DNA from: Sphingobacterium zeae
Lineage (GTDB): Bacteria; Bacteroidota; Bacteroidia; Sphingobacteriales; Sphingobacteriaceae
NCBI RefSeq assembly: GCF_030818895.1
Contig: NZ_JAUTBA010000001.1
Coordinates: 5,394,001-5,458,000 of the forward strand
Direction: 5' to 3'
Length of the DNA: 64,000 nucleotides
Part shown: one piece after another, positions 46,161-54,732 of the stretch
Layout of the letters: each line of letters starts with the position of its first letter
How positions within the stretch are numbered: position 1 is the stretch's first letter
Translations under genes and position numbers: made by a program
Notes under the pieces: generated by a model
Database searches by the model: none
Seen by the model: only the letters and a program-made list of their open reading frames with translations
What the model was told of the DNA's origin: nothing

Positions 46161-47012
46161 CTAATCCAGTGTAGCTAGCCAGGACAAAAATGCGTCAAAC
46201 CACAATTTATCCGAAGTTTTATTAATTAATCCAAAACCATGTCCCCCCTGCTCAAAGACATAAAGTTTGTTGGGCACTTTAGCTTTATCCAAAGCAGCAA
46301 TCATTCGATAACTGTTTTCTATCGGCACAGCCCTATCGTCTTTGGCATGTACAAAGAAAACCGGGCAAACTTCCGGAGAGACCTGTAATTCAGAAGAAAA
46401 TGATCGGACCAGATCTTCTGAAGGATTTTCTCCGATGAGATTAATTCTTGATCCTTTGTGTGTGATATCATTCTCCATGGAGATGACCGGATAAATCAAT
46501 CCAGCAAAATCAGGTCTTAGGGATACATGCGAAGAATTCGCTATATAGTCCTTTTTGAATTGGGTAATTAAAGTAGAGGCCAAATGCCCGCCAGCAGAAA
46601 AGCCAATAACGCCAACCTTGCGAAGTTCAGGGTGCAACGTTCTGATCAATTGGACCGCCCGCTGAGCATCTTGAAGAGGTCCTATTGATTTGTTACGCAT
46701 GATATTTGGCGAAGGTAAACGGTATTGTAAAACAAAAGCCGAATAACCATTTTTTACGAGTTCTTTAGCAACAGCATGTCCTTCATGATCCATAGCGATA
46801 TGCGAATACCCACCTCCCGGGATCACCAGTACAGCGATATTTTTAGCGCTACTTTTATCTGCCGGATAAGCAAATAACCTGGGAACATTTTTTTCTAAAT
46901 TCACTTGCTCTTTATCCGTCGAATTCGGAATGGAATCTGCATAAAGATTGATTGTTTCCTGCGCCTTAACGAGTGAAATCAACGAACATAAAATCATAAA
47001 AATTCTTTTCAT
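46161..47012 (-). CDS. Exported alpha/beta hydrolase, esterase-like
   Basis: A 283-residue secreted hydrolase: short signal peptide (MKRIFMILCSLISLVKAQ), oxyanion region VLVIPGGGYSH, nucleophile Ser in GFSAGGHLAS (about 140), Asp in HAKDDRAVP and His in GGHGFG. It resembles acetyl-xylan or other carbohydrate esterases (BD-FAE-like). It converges on the solo ABC ATPase with only 9 bases between. The natural substrate is unknown. Confidence 0.88.
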   Translation of the reverse strand: MKRIFMILCSLISLVKAQETINLYADSIPNSTDKEQVNLEKNVPRLFAYPADKSSAKNIAVLVIPGGGYSHIAMDHEGHAVAKELVKNGYSAFVLQYRLPSPNIMRNKSIGPLQDAQRAVQLIRTLHPELRKVGVIGFSAGGHLASTLITQFKKDYIANSSHVSLRPDFAGLIYPVISMENDITHKGSRINLIGENPSEDLVRSFSSELQVSPEVCPVFFVHAKDDRAVPIENSYRMIAALDKAKVPNKLYVFEQGGHGFGLINKTSDKLWFDAFLSWLATLD

Positions 47013-47091
47013 TAAAATAGTATTTTAAAAGAGAGTTCCAGACTACATCGACTCGAAAAGACGAAGCACATATGAACTGTATACCCCTGTT

Positions 47092-48303
47092 TTATAATGA
47101 AGAAACGACTAAAAGATCCAAATCTTTCGCAGTCATATTAAACCTTGATGCCATATCTGCATTTGTAAGGTTACCTTGATACAAATAAATAGAACTTCGG
47201 ATTCCGGGATTCTTCCAAATTGCGTTTTTCAATCCTCCAAGCTCAGCAAAATCGAGCAAAATTGAAGTAAAAATATTACTCATGGCATAAGTTGCTGTTC
47301 GTGCCACACGAGAAGCGATATTGGGAACACAGTAATGAATAACATCAAATTTTCGGAAAATGGGTTGATCATGTGAGGTTACTTCTGACGTTTCAAAATT
47401 CCCACCCTGATCAATACTAACATCTATAACAACGGAGTTGGGTTTCATTTTAGATACCGTTTCTTCCGAAATCAAACAAGAAGACCTTCCATTGCGCGCT
47501 CGCAAAGCACCAATCACAACGTCTGAACTGATAACAGCCTTATTTAAAATAATGGGCTGTATAACAGATGTAAACACACGGCTGCCAAGATTGTTCTGTA
47601 AACGTCTAAGTTTATATATTGAATTATCAAAAACCTTTACTTGTGCGCCTAACGCTAAAGCTGTTCGGGCAGCTTGTTCACCAACAGTACCAGCGCCGAT
47701 AATAACAACTTCTGTCGATGCTACCCCGGTTACACCGCCTAACATCAGCCCCTTTCCGCCAAACGCATTGCTCAGATATTCGCCAGCAATCAGGGTTGCC
47801 GTTGCTCCCACAATTTCGCTCATGGCCCTAACCACGGCTAGACACCCGCCCTCATCTCTTAAATACTCATAAGAAATTGCTGTGATCTTTTTATGCATTA
47901 ATGCCTTCAAGACATCCAGGCTCATGAGTGAGGGTTGCTGAGAAGACAATAAAAGTTGGCGTTCCTTCATCAACTTTACTTCTGCCGCAGTAGGGCTACC
48001 AACCTTGATAATTAAATCTGCTTGGTATACTTCTTCGCGGGAAGATACGATCCGAGCCCCCTGTTCACTATAATGATGGTCTAAAAAGTTGGCTCCACTG
48101 CCTGCCCCCGTCTCAATGATAACGTCGTGCCCATTCTCTACCAGCAATGCAACCGCTAAAGGTGTCAAACATATCCGCTTTTCCTGTAGCGAGATCTCTT
48201 TTGGAATACCTATAAATAAACTTTTTGCATTCTTTTTCTTTTCAAAAAGCATCTCTTTTGGAGAAATCATAGCTTGACTAGCAAGCTTCCCTAACTCATT
48301 CAT
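47092..48303 (-). CDS. ald: Alanine dehydrogenase
   Basis: A 403-residue enzyme of the alanine dehydrogenase/PNT N-terminal family. It has the substrate-binding start GIPKEISLQEKRICLTP, the NAD-binding VVIIGAGTVGEQAARTALALGAQVKVFD, and DVVIGALRARN. It reversibly deaminates L-alanine to pyruvate. An N-terminal extension of ~28 residues precedes the family start. It is divergent from the PglF-like gene with its own promoter. In other Bacteroidota it also lies near porX and tsaE. Confidence 0.9.
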   Translation of the reverse strand: MNELGKLASQAMISPKEMLFEKKKNAKSLFIGIPKEISLQEKRICLTPLAVALLVENGHDVIIETGAGSGANFLDHHYSEQGARIVSSREEVYQADLIIKVGSPTAAEVKLMKERQLLLSSQQPSLMSLDVLKALMHKKITAISYEYLRDEGGCLAVVRAMSEIVGATATLIAGEYLSNAFGGKGLMLGGVTGVASTEVVIIGAGTVGEQAARTALALGAQVKVFDNSIYKLRRLQNNLGSRVFTSVIQPIILNKAVISSDVVIGALRARNGRSSCLISEETVSKMKPNSVVIDVSIDQGGNFETSEVTSHDQPIFRKFDVIHYCVPNIASRVARTATYAMSNIFTSILLDFAELGGLKNAIWKNPGIRSSIYLYQGNLTNADMASRFNMTAKDLDLLVVSSL

Positions 48304-48324
48304 CTTGTCAAATTGATCGTTAGC

Positions 48325-48356
48325 TAAAATTACAATAAATAATCAATCTTATCAAA
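48325..48356 (-). promoter_or_regulatory. ald promoter
   Basis: On the minus strand TTTG (48353-48356), 20 bases, TAATTTTA (48325-48332): one mismatch to consensus. It faces away from the promoter of the PglF-like gene. Confidence 0.5.
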
Positions 48357-48382
48357 CGAAGATAAATTTGGTTTGGCACACC

Positions 48383-48412
48383 TTTGGAATGAAACAAATT
48401 TATCTACATTTG
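48383..48412 (+). promoter_or_regulatory. Promoter of the PglF-like gene
   Basis: TTTG (48383-48386), 18 bases, TACATTTG (48405-48412), 24 bases upstream of the ATG at 48437. It supports a start at 48437 rather than at 48597. Confidence 0.65.
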
Positions 48413-48436
48413 TCTAAATTAATCAGATATAATACC

Positions 48437-50357
48437 ATGCTCAGTAAAGTAAATATAGTGCCGCGGTGGATCATTTTTTTATTGGACATCTTTAGCGTAT
48501 CCATCGCCTATCTGCTCGCAAATGTCATTTACTATGATTTTGACTTCGCTTTTTTGCTTGACATTGATTTTAGTATACGTTATATTTTATTTATAGGTGT
48601 ATGCTCTTTTTCATTCTACCTTTTTAAAAATGTATACCGGAATAGTTCGTTACACAAGTGCGATCGATTCCATACGTATATTATCGACGATAACATTTAG
48701 TGTTTTCATTCTCCTTGTTATAAAAATAATAATCCAAGCAAATGAGTTCGAGCGTAATATCCCAACTGCCCTCATTATTTTCTTTGCACTCTTTTCATTT
48801 CTAATCTTAACAGTCTATAGAACGATTATTAAGATTTTTTTCCTATACACAAAAAAAGCTAGTGGCTCCAGAAAAAAAACGCTGATCTATGGAGCAGGCG
48901 ACTTGGGCATTGCTGTAAAAAGAACATTAGACCATGATGTAAGATCCAAAAATGTCATTGTCGGATTTTTAGATGATAACGAACAAAAAATAAATAAGGT
49001 AATTGATGGAACGAAGATATATTCTTCGCAGAAGTTCAGCCACCTGATCAAAACGTTAAATGTTGAGGAGGTCATTATTGCTTCCCATAATATTCCTTCG
49101 GACCGCAAAAATGAAATCACTGACGTCGCGCTGGAAAAAAATGTTAATATTTTAACGCTGCCCCCAGTTAAGAAAATTATGAATGGCGACCTTAATCCCA
49201 ATCAGATCCAAAAAATAAAAATTGAAGATTTATTGGAAAGGGCGCCTATAAAGATCAACGATGATCACATCCTTAGTCAAACGAAAGGCAAAAGGATATT
49301 AGTCACTGGTGCTGCTGGCTCTATAGGAAGTGAGATCGCGACCCAACTGGGAAGATACGAACCACAGATGATTATACTATGTGATCAGGCGGAGTCCCCT
49401 TTACATAATCTTCAACTTGATCTTCAAGATGAATTTCCAAATCAAGTATATCATACCTACATAGCCGATGTCCGAAGTACAAAAAGAATGCAATTACTTT
49501 TTGAAACGTTCAAACCACACTATGTCTATCACGCAGCAGCCTATAAACATGTGCCGATGATGGAAAACCATCCATTGGAAGCGGTACAAACGAATGTGAT
49601 GGGAACAAAAAATCTTGCTGATTTAGCTGTTGAATTTCAAGTTGAAAAATTTGTTTTTGTCTCTACGGACAAAGCGGTCAACCCTACTAACATTATGGGA
49701 GCAACGAAACGTATTGCTGAAATTTACGTACAGTCGTTGAACAATCATTTGGAAGCATCATTGCAAGAAAGTATCCATACTAAATTTATTACGACGCGTT
49801 TTGGAAACGTGCTGGGTTCAAATGGCTCCGTAATTCCACGATTCAGAGATCAAATTCAAAAAGGTGGCCCTGTAACGGTTACGCATCCAGAAATTACACG
49901 ATATTTTATGACCATTCCCGAAGCTTGCCGATTGGTTCTTGAGGCTGGAACAATGGGACAAGGTGGCGAAATCTTTGTATTCGATATGGGAAAATCTGTA
50001 AAAATAGTCGAATTAGCTAAGAAAATGATTCGTCTCTCAGGATTCAAACCAAATGAAGATATTGAAATAAAGTTTACGGGTTTGCGCCCCGGCGAAAAGC
50101 TGTATGAAGAATTATTAAATGACTTAGAAAATACCCTACCCACTCACCATGAAAAAATTATGATTGCCAAGGTGAGAGAAAATAATTACGACATCGTGCT
50201 CATGAAGATCGAAGAACTGCAGCAACGATTAGCAACGCAAAACAAAAACGAAGTGGTGTATCAAATGAAAATCATTGTACCCGAATTCAAAAGCAAAAAT
50301 TCGATCTACGAGCAACTGGATCGAGAAATCGAATTATCAAATAAGTCAGAAAACTAA
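48437..50357 (+). pseudogene. PglF/WbpM-like nucleotide-sugar 4,6-dehydratase, split by a one-base frameshift
   Basis: The N-terminal frame (48437-48630; helices WIIFLLDIFSVSIAYLLANVIYY and following) runs into the long frame if one A is removed from the A5 run at 48626-48630: the join then reads LFKMYTGIVRYTSAIDSIRI, as in the family. The repaired product is 639 residues: four membrane helices, a first Rossmann domain (TLIYGAGDLGIAV), and the dehydratase domain (ILVTGAAGSIGSEI; NIMGATK with Met in place of Tyr, as in PglF). It makes 4-keto-6-deoxy UDP-sugars for surface glycans. The unbroken long frame lacks the first two helices. Confidence 0.9.
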
Positions 50358-50386
50358 ACTTAATTCACTTTAAAATTGCAAAATAC

Positions 50387-50416
50387 TTGTATTTTTACTC
50401 GAAAAGTGTATTTTTG
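50387..50416 (+). promoter_or_regulatory. Promoter of the TPR membrane protein gene
   Basis: TTG (50387-50389), 19 bases, TATTTTTG (50409-50416), 24 bases upstream of the ATG at 50441. Confidence 0.65.
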
Positions 50417-50440
50417 CAATCCATATTTTACTGATTAGTA

Positions 50441-51112
50441 ATGTCTAAAAACACAAATAATACAAATCAAGGTTTCAAACCTTCAAAAGGATCTTTTTTC
50501 CAAGATAACCAAAAAAGCGTAGTGTTCATTTTAGGTGGTATCGTTGTATTGATCTTACTTTATTTTGGATATCAAAAGCTGTATCTAGATCCGAGAGCAG
50601 AAGAAGCTTCGAACCGTATGTATAAAGCTGAACAGCTTGCCACAATTGATTCTTTGCAAAATAAAGCAATCATGGGGGATGGTGCATTTCTTGGATTTAA
50701 ACAAATTGCGGATGAATATTCGAATACAAAATCGGCGAATATAGCGAATGCTTATTTAGGCGGATTGTATTTGCGCCAAGGTAAATTCGAAGAAGCTGTA
50801 AAAGCTCTTGAAAAATATTCTCCTACTGGAAGCCAAATTCTAGACCCTTTGGTAATTGGTTTAACCGGTGATGCATATTCAGAGTTAAAAGACTACAAAA
50901 AAGCTGCTGATTACTATAAACAAGCTTCCGAAAAATCGAGTAATTCATATACTACACCGATGTTTTTAAAAAAATTAGGTCTTGTTTATGAAGCACAAAA
51001 TGATTACAAAGGTGCAGAGACTGCCTATAAAAAGATTAAGACAGATTTTCCTGAAAGCCAAGAGGCCAGCACTATTGATGGTTTGTTAGGCCGCGTACAG
51101 GCACATTTGTAG
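50441..51112 (+). CDS. TPR-containing membrane-anchored protein
   Basis: A 223-residue protein with one N-terminal membrane helix (VVFILGGIVVLILLYFGYQKLYL, about 28-50) and three to four TPR units (NAYLGGLYLRQGKFEEAVKALEKY, TGDAYSELKDYKKAADYYKQAS, LGLVYEAQNDYKGAETAYKKI). The general shape recalls YfgM, which links to the secretion machinery, but the role here is unknown. ribH follows 82 bases later, a common neighbourhood in this phylum. A terminator lies between them. Confidence 0.88.
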   Translation: MSKNTNNTNQGFKPSKGSFFQDNQKSVVFILGGIVVLILLYFGYQKLYLDPRAEEASNRMYKAEQLATIDSLQNKAIMGDGAFLGFKQIADEYSNTKSANIANAYLGGLYLRQGKFEEAVKALEKYSPTGSQILDPLVIGLTGDAYSELKDYKKAADYYKQASEKSSNSYTTPMFLKKLGLVYEAQNDYKGAETAYKKIKTDFPESQEASTIDGLLGRVQAHL

Positions 51113-51126
51113 GAGATTACAATATC

Positions 51127-51161
51127 ACAAAAAAGGAGGCTATTTGATAGCCTCTTTTTTT
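51127..51161 (+). terminator. Terminator after the TPR gene
   Basis: GAGGCTA (51136-51142) pairs with TAGCCTC (51148-51154), flanked by an A tract and a seven-T tail. The T tract overlaps the -33 box of ribH. Confidence 0.88.
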
Positions 51162-51186
51162 GTGACCATCTAAAACACTATCTTTG
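51159..51186 (+). promoter_or_regulatory. ribH promoter
   Basis: TTTG (51159-51162), 16 bases, TATCTTTG (51179-51186). The -7 box is perfect and ends 8 bases before the ATG; the spacing is a little short. Confidence 0.55.
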
Positions 51187-51194
51187 CTCCTATT

Positions 51195-51683
51195 ATGGCA
51201 AGTAGCATTAAAAATTTATCAGACTTCTCGCATATCCAAGTCGCGGATGCAAGTCCATTCAAATTTGCAATCGTTGTTGCACAATGGAATGCAGAAATTA
51301 CAGGTGCACTATTGAATGGTGCAATAAAGGGTCTGGAAGAACATGGCGCTGAAGAAAAAAACATTCAAATTATTGAGGTCCCTGGAAGTTTTGAATTAAT
51401 TTCAGGGGCGGATCTGGCACTGAGAAATCAGGGTTTTGATGCAGTTATTTGTTTAGGTTGTGTTATCCAGGGCGAAACAAGACATTTTGATTTCATCTGC
51501 GATGCCGTTGCAAATGGCGTTGCCAATGTGGGACTCAAATATAATAAGCCAGCAATTTTTGGTGTATTAACAACAGACAATCTTCAACAGGCCCTGGATC
51601 GTGCAGGAGGGAAGCATGGGAATAAAGGGGAAGAAGCTGCTATTACAGCAATACAAATGGCTCATATTGCCAATAAATTCTAA
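51195..51683 (+). CDS. ribH: 6,7-dimethyl-8-ribityllumazine synthase
   Basis: A 162-residue lumazine synthase, the penultimate enzyme of riboflavin synthesis. It has FAIVVAQWNAEIT, the phosphate-binding VPGSFELISGADLAL, and the catalytic region LGCVIQGETRHFDFICDAV with the conserved His. The C-terminal AGGKHGNKGEEAAITAIQMA helix is also typical. No FMN riboswitch is seen upstream. The gene stands apart from other rib genes. Confidence 0.97.
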   Translation: MASSIKNLSDFSHIQVADASPFKFAIVVAQWNAEITGALLNGAIKGLEEHGAEEKNIQIIEVPGSFELISGADLALRNQGFDAVICLGCVIQGETRHFDFICDAVANGVANVGLKYNKPAIFGVLTTDNLQQALDRAGGKHGNKGEEAAITAIQMAHIANKF

Positions 51684-51768
51684 TTTGGTATCAATTTTGC
51701 CTACTAACATGTCAATGATGAAAGTATTTATCGAACATAGCTTAAAGTAAGATACCTCCATTTGTGGT

Positions 51769-51815
51769 AAATCGATTAATAAAATATGTTATTATCTTAT
51801 TAATCGATTTTTATT
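51769..51815 (+). terminator. Perfect AT-rich hairpin after ribH
   Basis: The arms AAATCGATTAATAA (51769-51782) and its exact complement (51797-51810) enclose a 14-base loop and are followed by TTATTTTT. It is a probable terminator, though AT-rich. Confidence 0.65.
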
Positions 51816-51968
51816 TTTCATCAGAAAAAATTGTCGTTGATGGGCTCACATGGATAAAGTAAGCGGAACAATCGGCAGTCTTACAGAAAATAATGCAATG
51901 GTGAAGTGGAGTATTTTTAATTTTTGCATAGTCCACACTTGATGATTGTTTCTTAAAAAAATAGGGTT

Positions 51969-52709
51969 ATGAAAATATTATCGAACGTACTCAGTATCGT
52001 TATCCTGACCTTGTTCTGTCAGTTGAATTTAATAGCGCAAGAGGATAGTCTACATAAACAGATTTGGCAAAGTATTGGCGGTCAAGAAAAGTGGGATTCG
52101 TTACAGTATTTAGCATTCTCTGCAAAAGGGAATAACATTTCAGACCAATTAGCTAACGAGGAACGAAAATTCTTGTTCAATCGGACAACGGGAGCGTGTC
52201 GATTTGATGGGTATACAGGAACAGACCAAGTGACTTACCTATTTAATTTTAAAAACCCTGGGGGTGATAAGCTCTTTATTGGCGGAAATTTATCCACAGA
52301 CGAGGCAGAGCTTAAGAAATCAATCAAAAGCCAACTCTTTTTGGATTTTAATTTGCTCCTTTTACCCACCCTCATTGGACAGAAGAATGTGCAGCTCAAA
52401 AACCAGAAAGAAAGCTTTAGCGCAGGACAAAAATTAACGATATCCAATATCCTTTCTTCAACCCCCATTTTTGGGACCAGGATTGCCGGATTGCTTTACA
52501 TCGATCAAAATACAGGGGAAATCGCGCGTTATGAATACACAGATAAGGGAGAAAAAATTACGTATGAAGTGAGCAATTATAAGGAGATCGGCGACGGTAT
52601 ACGTTTACCAAGCCTATTCAATTGCACAACGAACGAACAGAGAAGTTGTATATTCTCCTCTATTTCATCTTTTGTACAAGTAGAACAAAAAAAATTCACA
52701 GAATTATGA
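51969..52709 (+). CDS. Exported protein of unknown function, 246 aa
   Basis: A signal peptide (ILSNVLSIVILTLFCQLNLIAQ) and then a mostly beta protein with a repeated strand pattern (FNRTTGACRFDGY...TYLFNFKNPGGDKLFIGG...AGLLYIDQNTGEIARYEYTDKGEKITYEVSNYKEIGDGIRLP). The closing strands recall LolA-like or DUF-type folds that bind lipids, but this is only a resemblance. Its stop overlaps the ytxJ start (ATGA), so the two are translationally coupled. Confidence 0.8.
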   Translation: MKILSNVLSIVILTLFCQLNLIAQEDSLHKQIWQSIGGQEKWDSLQYLAFSAKGNNISDQLANEERKFLFNRTTGACRFDGYTGTDQVTYLFNFKNPGGDKLFIGGNLSTDEAELKKSIKSQLFLDFNLLLLPTLIGQKNVQLKNQKESFSAGQKLTISNILSSTPIFGTRIAGLLYIDQNTGEIARYEYTDKGEKITYEVSNYKEIGDGIRLPSLFNCTTNEQRSCIFSSISSFVQVEQKKFTEL

Positions 52710-53044
52710 TCAATTGGATTGCATTAAACACAGAAGAACAGCTACAAGAACTATATCAATCGGATAACGTTGCAGCTATTTTTAAACATAGTACAACATG
52801 CGGTATTAGTAATATGGCTAAACGTAGTCTTGAACGAATGTCGGCGATATCAGACCACGACTATACGATTTATCTCTTAGACCTATTGCGCTACCGTTCT
52901 CTTTCGAATGAGATTGCTCAACGCTGGAATGTAGAACATCAATCTCCTCAAATATTGATTATTAAAGGAAAAGACAGTATATACGATGCTTCACATGGCG
53001 ATATCCAATTCGATGAGATAGAAAAATACTTAGTGGCAATCTAA
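52706..53044 (+). CDS. ytxJ: YtxJ, bacillithiol-linked monothiol redox protein
   Basis: A 112-residue thioredoxin-fold protein with a single active-site Cys in KHSTTCGISNMA (about 28-39), the pattern of YtxJ, which is thought to remove bacillithiol from protein thiols. The start MINWIALNTEEQL at 52706 overlaps the previous stop; an upstream in-frame ATG at 52622 lies inside that gene and is rejected. Its presence implies the cell makes bacillithiol. Confidence 0.88.
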   Translation: MINWIALNTEEQLQELYQSDNVAAIFKHSTTCGISNMAKRSLERMSAISDHDYTIYLLDLLRYRSLSNEIAQRWNVEHQSPQILIIKGKDSIYDASHGDIQFDEIEKYLVAI

Positions 53045-53092
53045 TAGTATAGTCCATGTCGGATCCTTTTTGGATTCCATCAAAATAAACAG

Positions 53093-53527
53093 CTATTTTT
53101 CTGGTTCTGGATTTTTTATTTCATCGTCCTTTTCCCACCATTCTGAAGATTGTAGATCATCGATCTCTCGACGGTCCTTTTTAGTCGGCCTACCGCTGCC
53201 ACGATCTCTTTTGAGGACAGGAGCGTGAAACATAGATTTATACCCAACCGTCTCTTCAACAGGAGTTTGATCCTCGTAAAATTGCACGGCAGTCTTTGCA
53301 TCCACACGACGCTCCAACAGGCCAGTCACGAGGACGACTTTCCGCTCAATACCTTTTTGAATGTGATACACATCACCTATTTTCACCTCGTAAGATGGTT
53401 TTATATTCTGCCCTTTTAATTTGACCCTTCCAGCCTTACACGCCTCTGTCGCCAAGGTTCTCGTCTTAAATAAGCGAATTGACCACAAATATTTATCAAT
53501 TCTCAATTTTTCTGATATTCCAGCCAT
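53093..53527 (-). CDS. S4-domain RNA-binding protein (Hsp15-like)
   Basis: A 144-residue protein with an S4 RNA-binding domain at residues 8-65 (LRIDKYLWSIRLFKTRTLATEACKAGRVKLKGQNIKPSYEVKIGDVYHI) and a basic C-terminal tail (KRDRGSGRPTKKDRREID). Hsp15 proteins bind stalled 50S subunits carrying peptidyl-tRNA. The ATG at 53527 is chosen because a -7 box lies just upstream; the frame continues to 53644 but has no homology-like content there. It converges on ytxJ. Confidence 0.9.
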   Translation of the reverse strand: MAGISEKLRIDKYLWSIRLFKTRTLATEACKAGRVKLKGQNIKPSYEVKIGDVYHIQKGIERKVVLVTGLLERRVDAKTAVQFYEDQTPVEETVGYKSMFHAPVLKRDRGSGRPTKKDRREIDDLQSSEWWEKDDEIKNPEPEK

Positions 53528-53531
53528 AGTA

Positions 53532-53561
53532 CAAAAATAGCTATTTTTAGGACCATTACAA
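53532..53561 (-). promoter_or_regulatory. Promoter of the S4 protein gene
   Basis: On the minus strand TTG (53559-53561), 19 bases, TATTTTTG (53532-53539). The -7 box ends 4 bases before the ATG at 53527. Confidence 0.6.
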
Positions 53562-53691
53562 CCAAAAGAAATTATAGAAAATCTAAATATACTGCGTTCA
53601 GTTATCAACATTCTCCTATTCCATCGCTCACCACCGAACACCAACTCCTTACAGCAAGAGGGTTGTTAAAGCAATAGCTTCATGGTGGATA

Positions 53692-53722
53692 CACCTTTAA
53701 AAGGTGAACTCAACGTGAAATC
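53692..53722. repeat. Dispersed 31-base repeat with palindrome
   Basis: Aligns with 33741-33770 at 26 of 31 positions with one gap (CACCTTtAAAAGGTG core, then ACTCAAnGTG). It lies in the 359-base gap between the S4 gene start and dapD; the rest of that gap holds only the two promoters. Confidence 0.5.
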
Positions 53723-53815
53723 GCTGCGCACACAGGGTAGTTAGGGGGAAGAGTGACTGTAAAATAGTACGCTGTTGGTATCCGTTAAGTATAACGCAAG
53801 GAACAATGGATAAAG

Positions 53816-53846
53816 TTGCTTTTAAGTCCAACTTTATCTAAGTTTG
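53816..53846 (+). promoter_or_regulatory. dapD promoter
   Basis: TTG (53816-53818), 20 bases, TAAGTTTG (53839-53846), 40 bases upstream of the dapD ATG. Both boxes and spacing match the consensus. Confidence 0.65.
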
Positions 53847-53886
53847 TACATCAAAATAAACTAATTCAAATAAGCAAAAAAATAAT

Positions 53887-54705
53887 ATGGTAGAGCCACT
53901 TAAAAAACTGATTGAGGAAGCTTGGGAAGATAGGCAATTATTAGAATATAAAGAATATACGGAAGCAATTCGTACGGTCATCATGAAATTAGATAGTGGT
54001 GAAATTCGCGTTGCTGAACTGATTGGCACGAGATGGCACGTGAACGATTGGATCAAGAAAGCTGTTATTTTGTACTTTCCAATTAATGACATGCGTGAAA
54101 TGACTGCTGGGCCTTTTGTATTTCATGATAAAATGAAACTCAAAACAGACTATAAGCATACGGGTGTACGTGTTGTACCAGGCGCATCCGCTCGTTTAGG
54201 TGCTTATTTGGCTAAAGGAGTTATTATGATGCCTTCCTATGTTAATATTGGTGCTTATGTAGACGAAGGCACGATGGTGGATACATGGGCAACTGTTGGC
54301 TCTTGCGCACAGATCGGCAAACATGTACATTTAAGTGGTGGCGTTGGCATTGGCGGTGTATTGGAGCCTGTACAAGCTGCTCCGGTTATTATCGAAGATA
54401 ATGTTTTCATCGGATCAAGGGCGATTGTTGTCGAAGGTATTCGCGTTGAAAAAGAAGCCGTATTAGGCGCCAATGTTGTACTGACAGCCTCAACAAAAAT
54501 TATTGATGTGACTGGACCTGAGCCGATAGAGTATAAAGGTTATGTGCCTGCCCGCTCTGTTGTCATTCCAGGATCGTATACCAAAAAATTTGCAGCTGGA
54601 GAATATCAGGTTCCTTGTGCCTTGATTATTGGACAACGTAAAGAGTCTACGGACAAAAAGACTTCATTAAACGATGCTTTACGTGAACACAATGTTGCGG
54701 TTTAA
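53887..54705 (+). CDS. dapD: Tetrahydrodipicolinate N-succinyltransferase
   Basis: A 272-residue enzyme of the DapD family in the succinylase branch of lysine and diaminopimelate synthesis. An N-terminal helical domain is followed by a left-handed beta-helix of hexapeptides (VNIGAYVDEGTMVDTWATVGSCAQIGKHVHLSGGVGIGGVLEP, then IIEDNVFIGSRAIVVEGIRVEKEAVLGANVVLTAS). It is first in a run dapD, tsaC, DUF4920, folP, all on the plus strand with short gaps. Confidence 0.96.
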   Translation: MVEPLKKLIEEAWEDRQLLEYKEYTEAIRTVIMKLDSGEIRVAELIGTRWHVNDWIKKAVILYFPINDMREMTAGPFVFHDKMKLKTDYKHTGVRVVPGASARLGAYLAKGVIMMPSYVNIGAYVDEGTMVDTWATVGSCAQIGKHVHLSGGVGIGGVLEPVQAAPVIIEDNVFIGSRAIVVEGIRVEKEAVLGANVVLTASTKIIDVTGPEPIEYKGYVPARSVVIPGSYTKKFAAGEYQVPCALIIGQRKESTDKKTSLNDALREHNVAV

Positions 54706-54732
54706 GTTTAAAATTTGCATAGAAAATTAAAG

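Noticed and set aside
47438..47872. 144-residue plus-strand frame inside ald
   Set aside because: It is antisense to the NAD-binding domain of alanine dehydrogenase and shows no motif of its own.
51121..51194. FMN riboswitch before ribH
   Set aside because: Only a terminator and a promoter fit in the 82-base gap; none of the conserved FMN-aptamer segments is visible.
52622..52705. Longer N-terminus for ytxJ from the ATG at 52622
   Set aside because: It lies inside the preceding gene in another frame, and the ATGA overlap at 52706 gives the proper family start.
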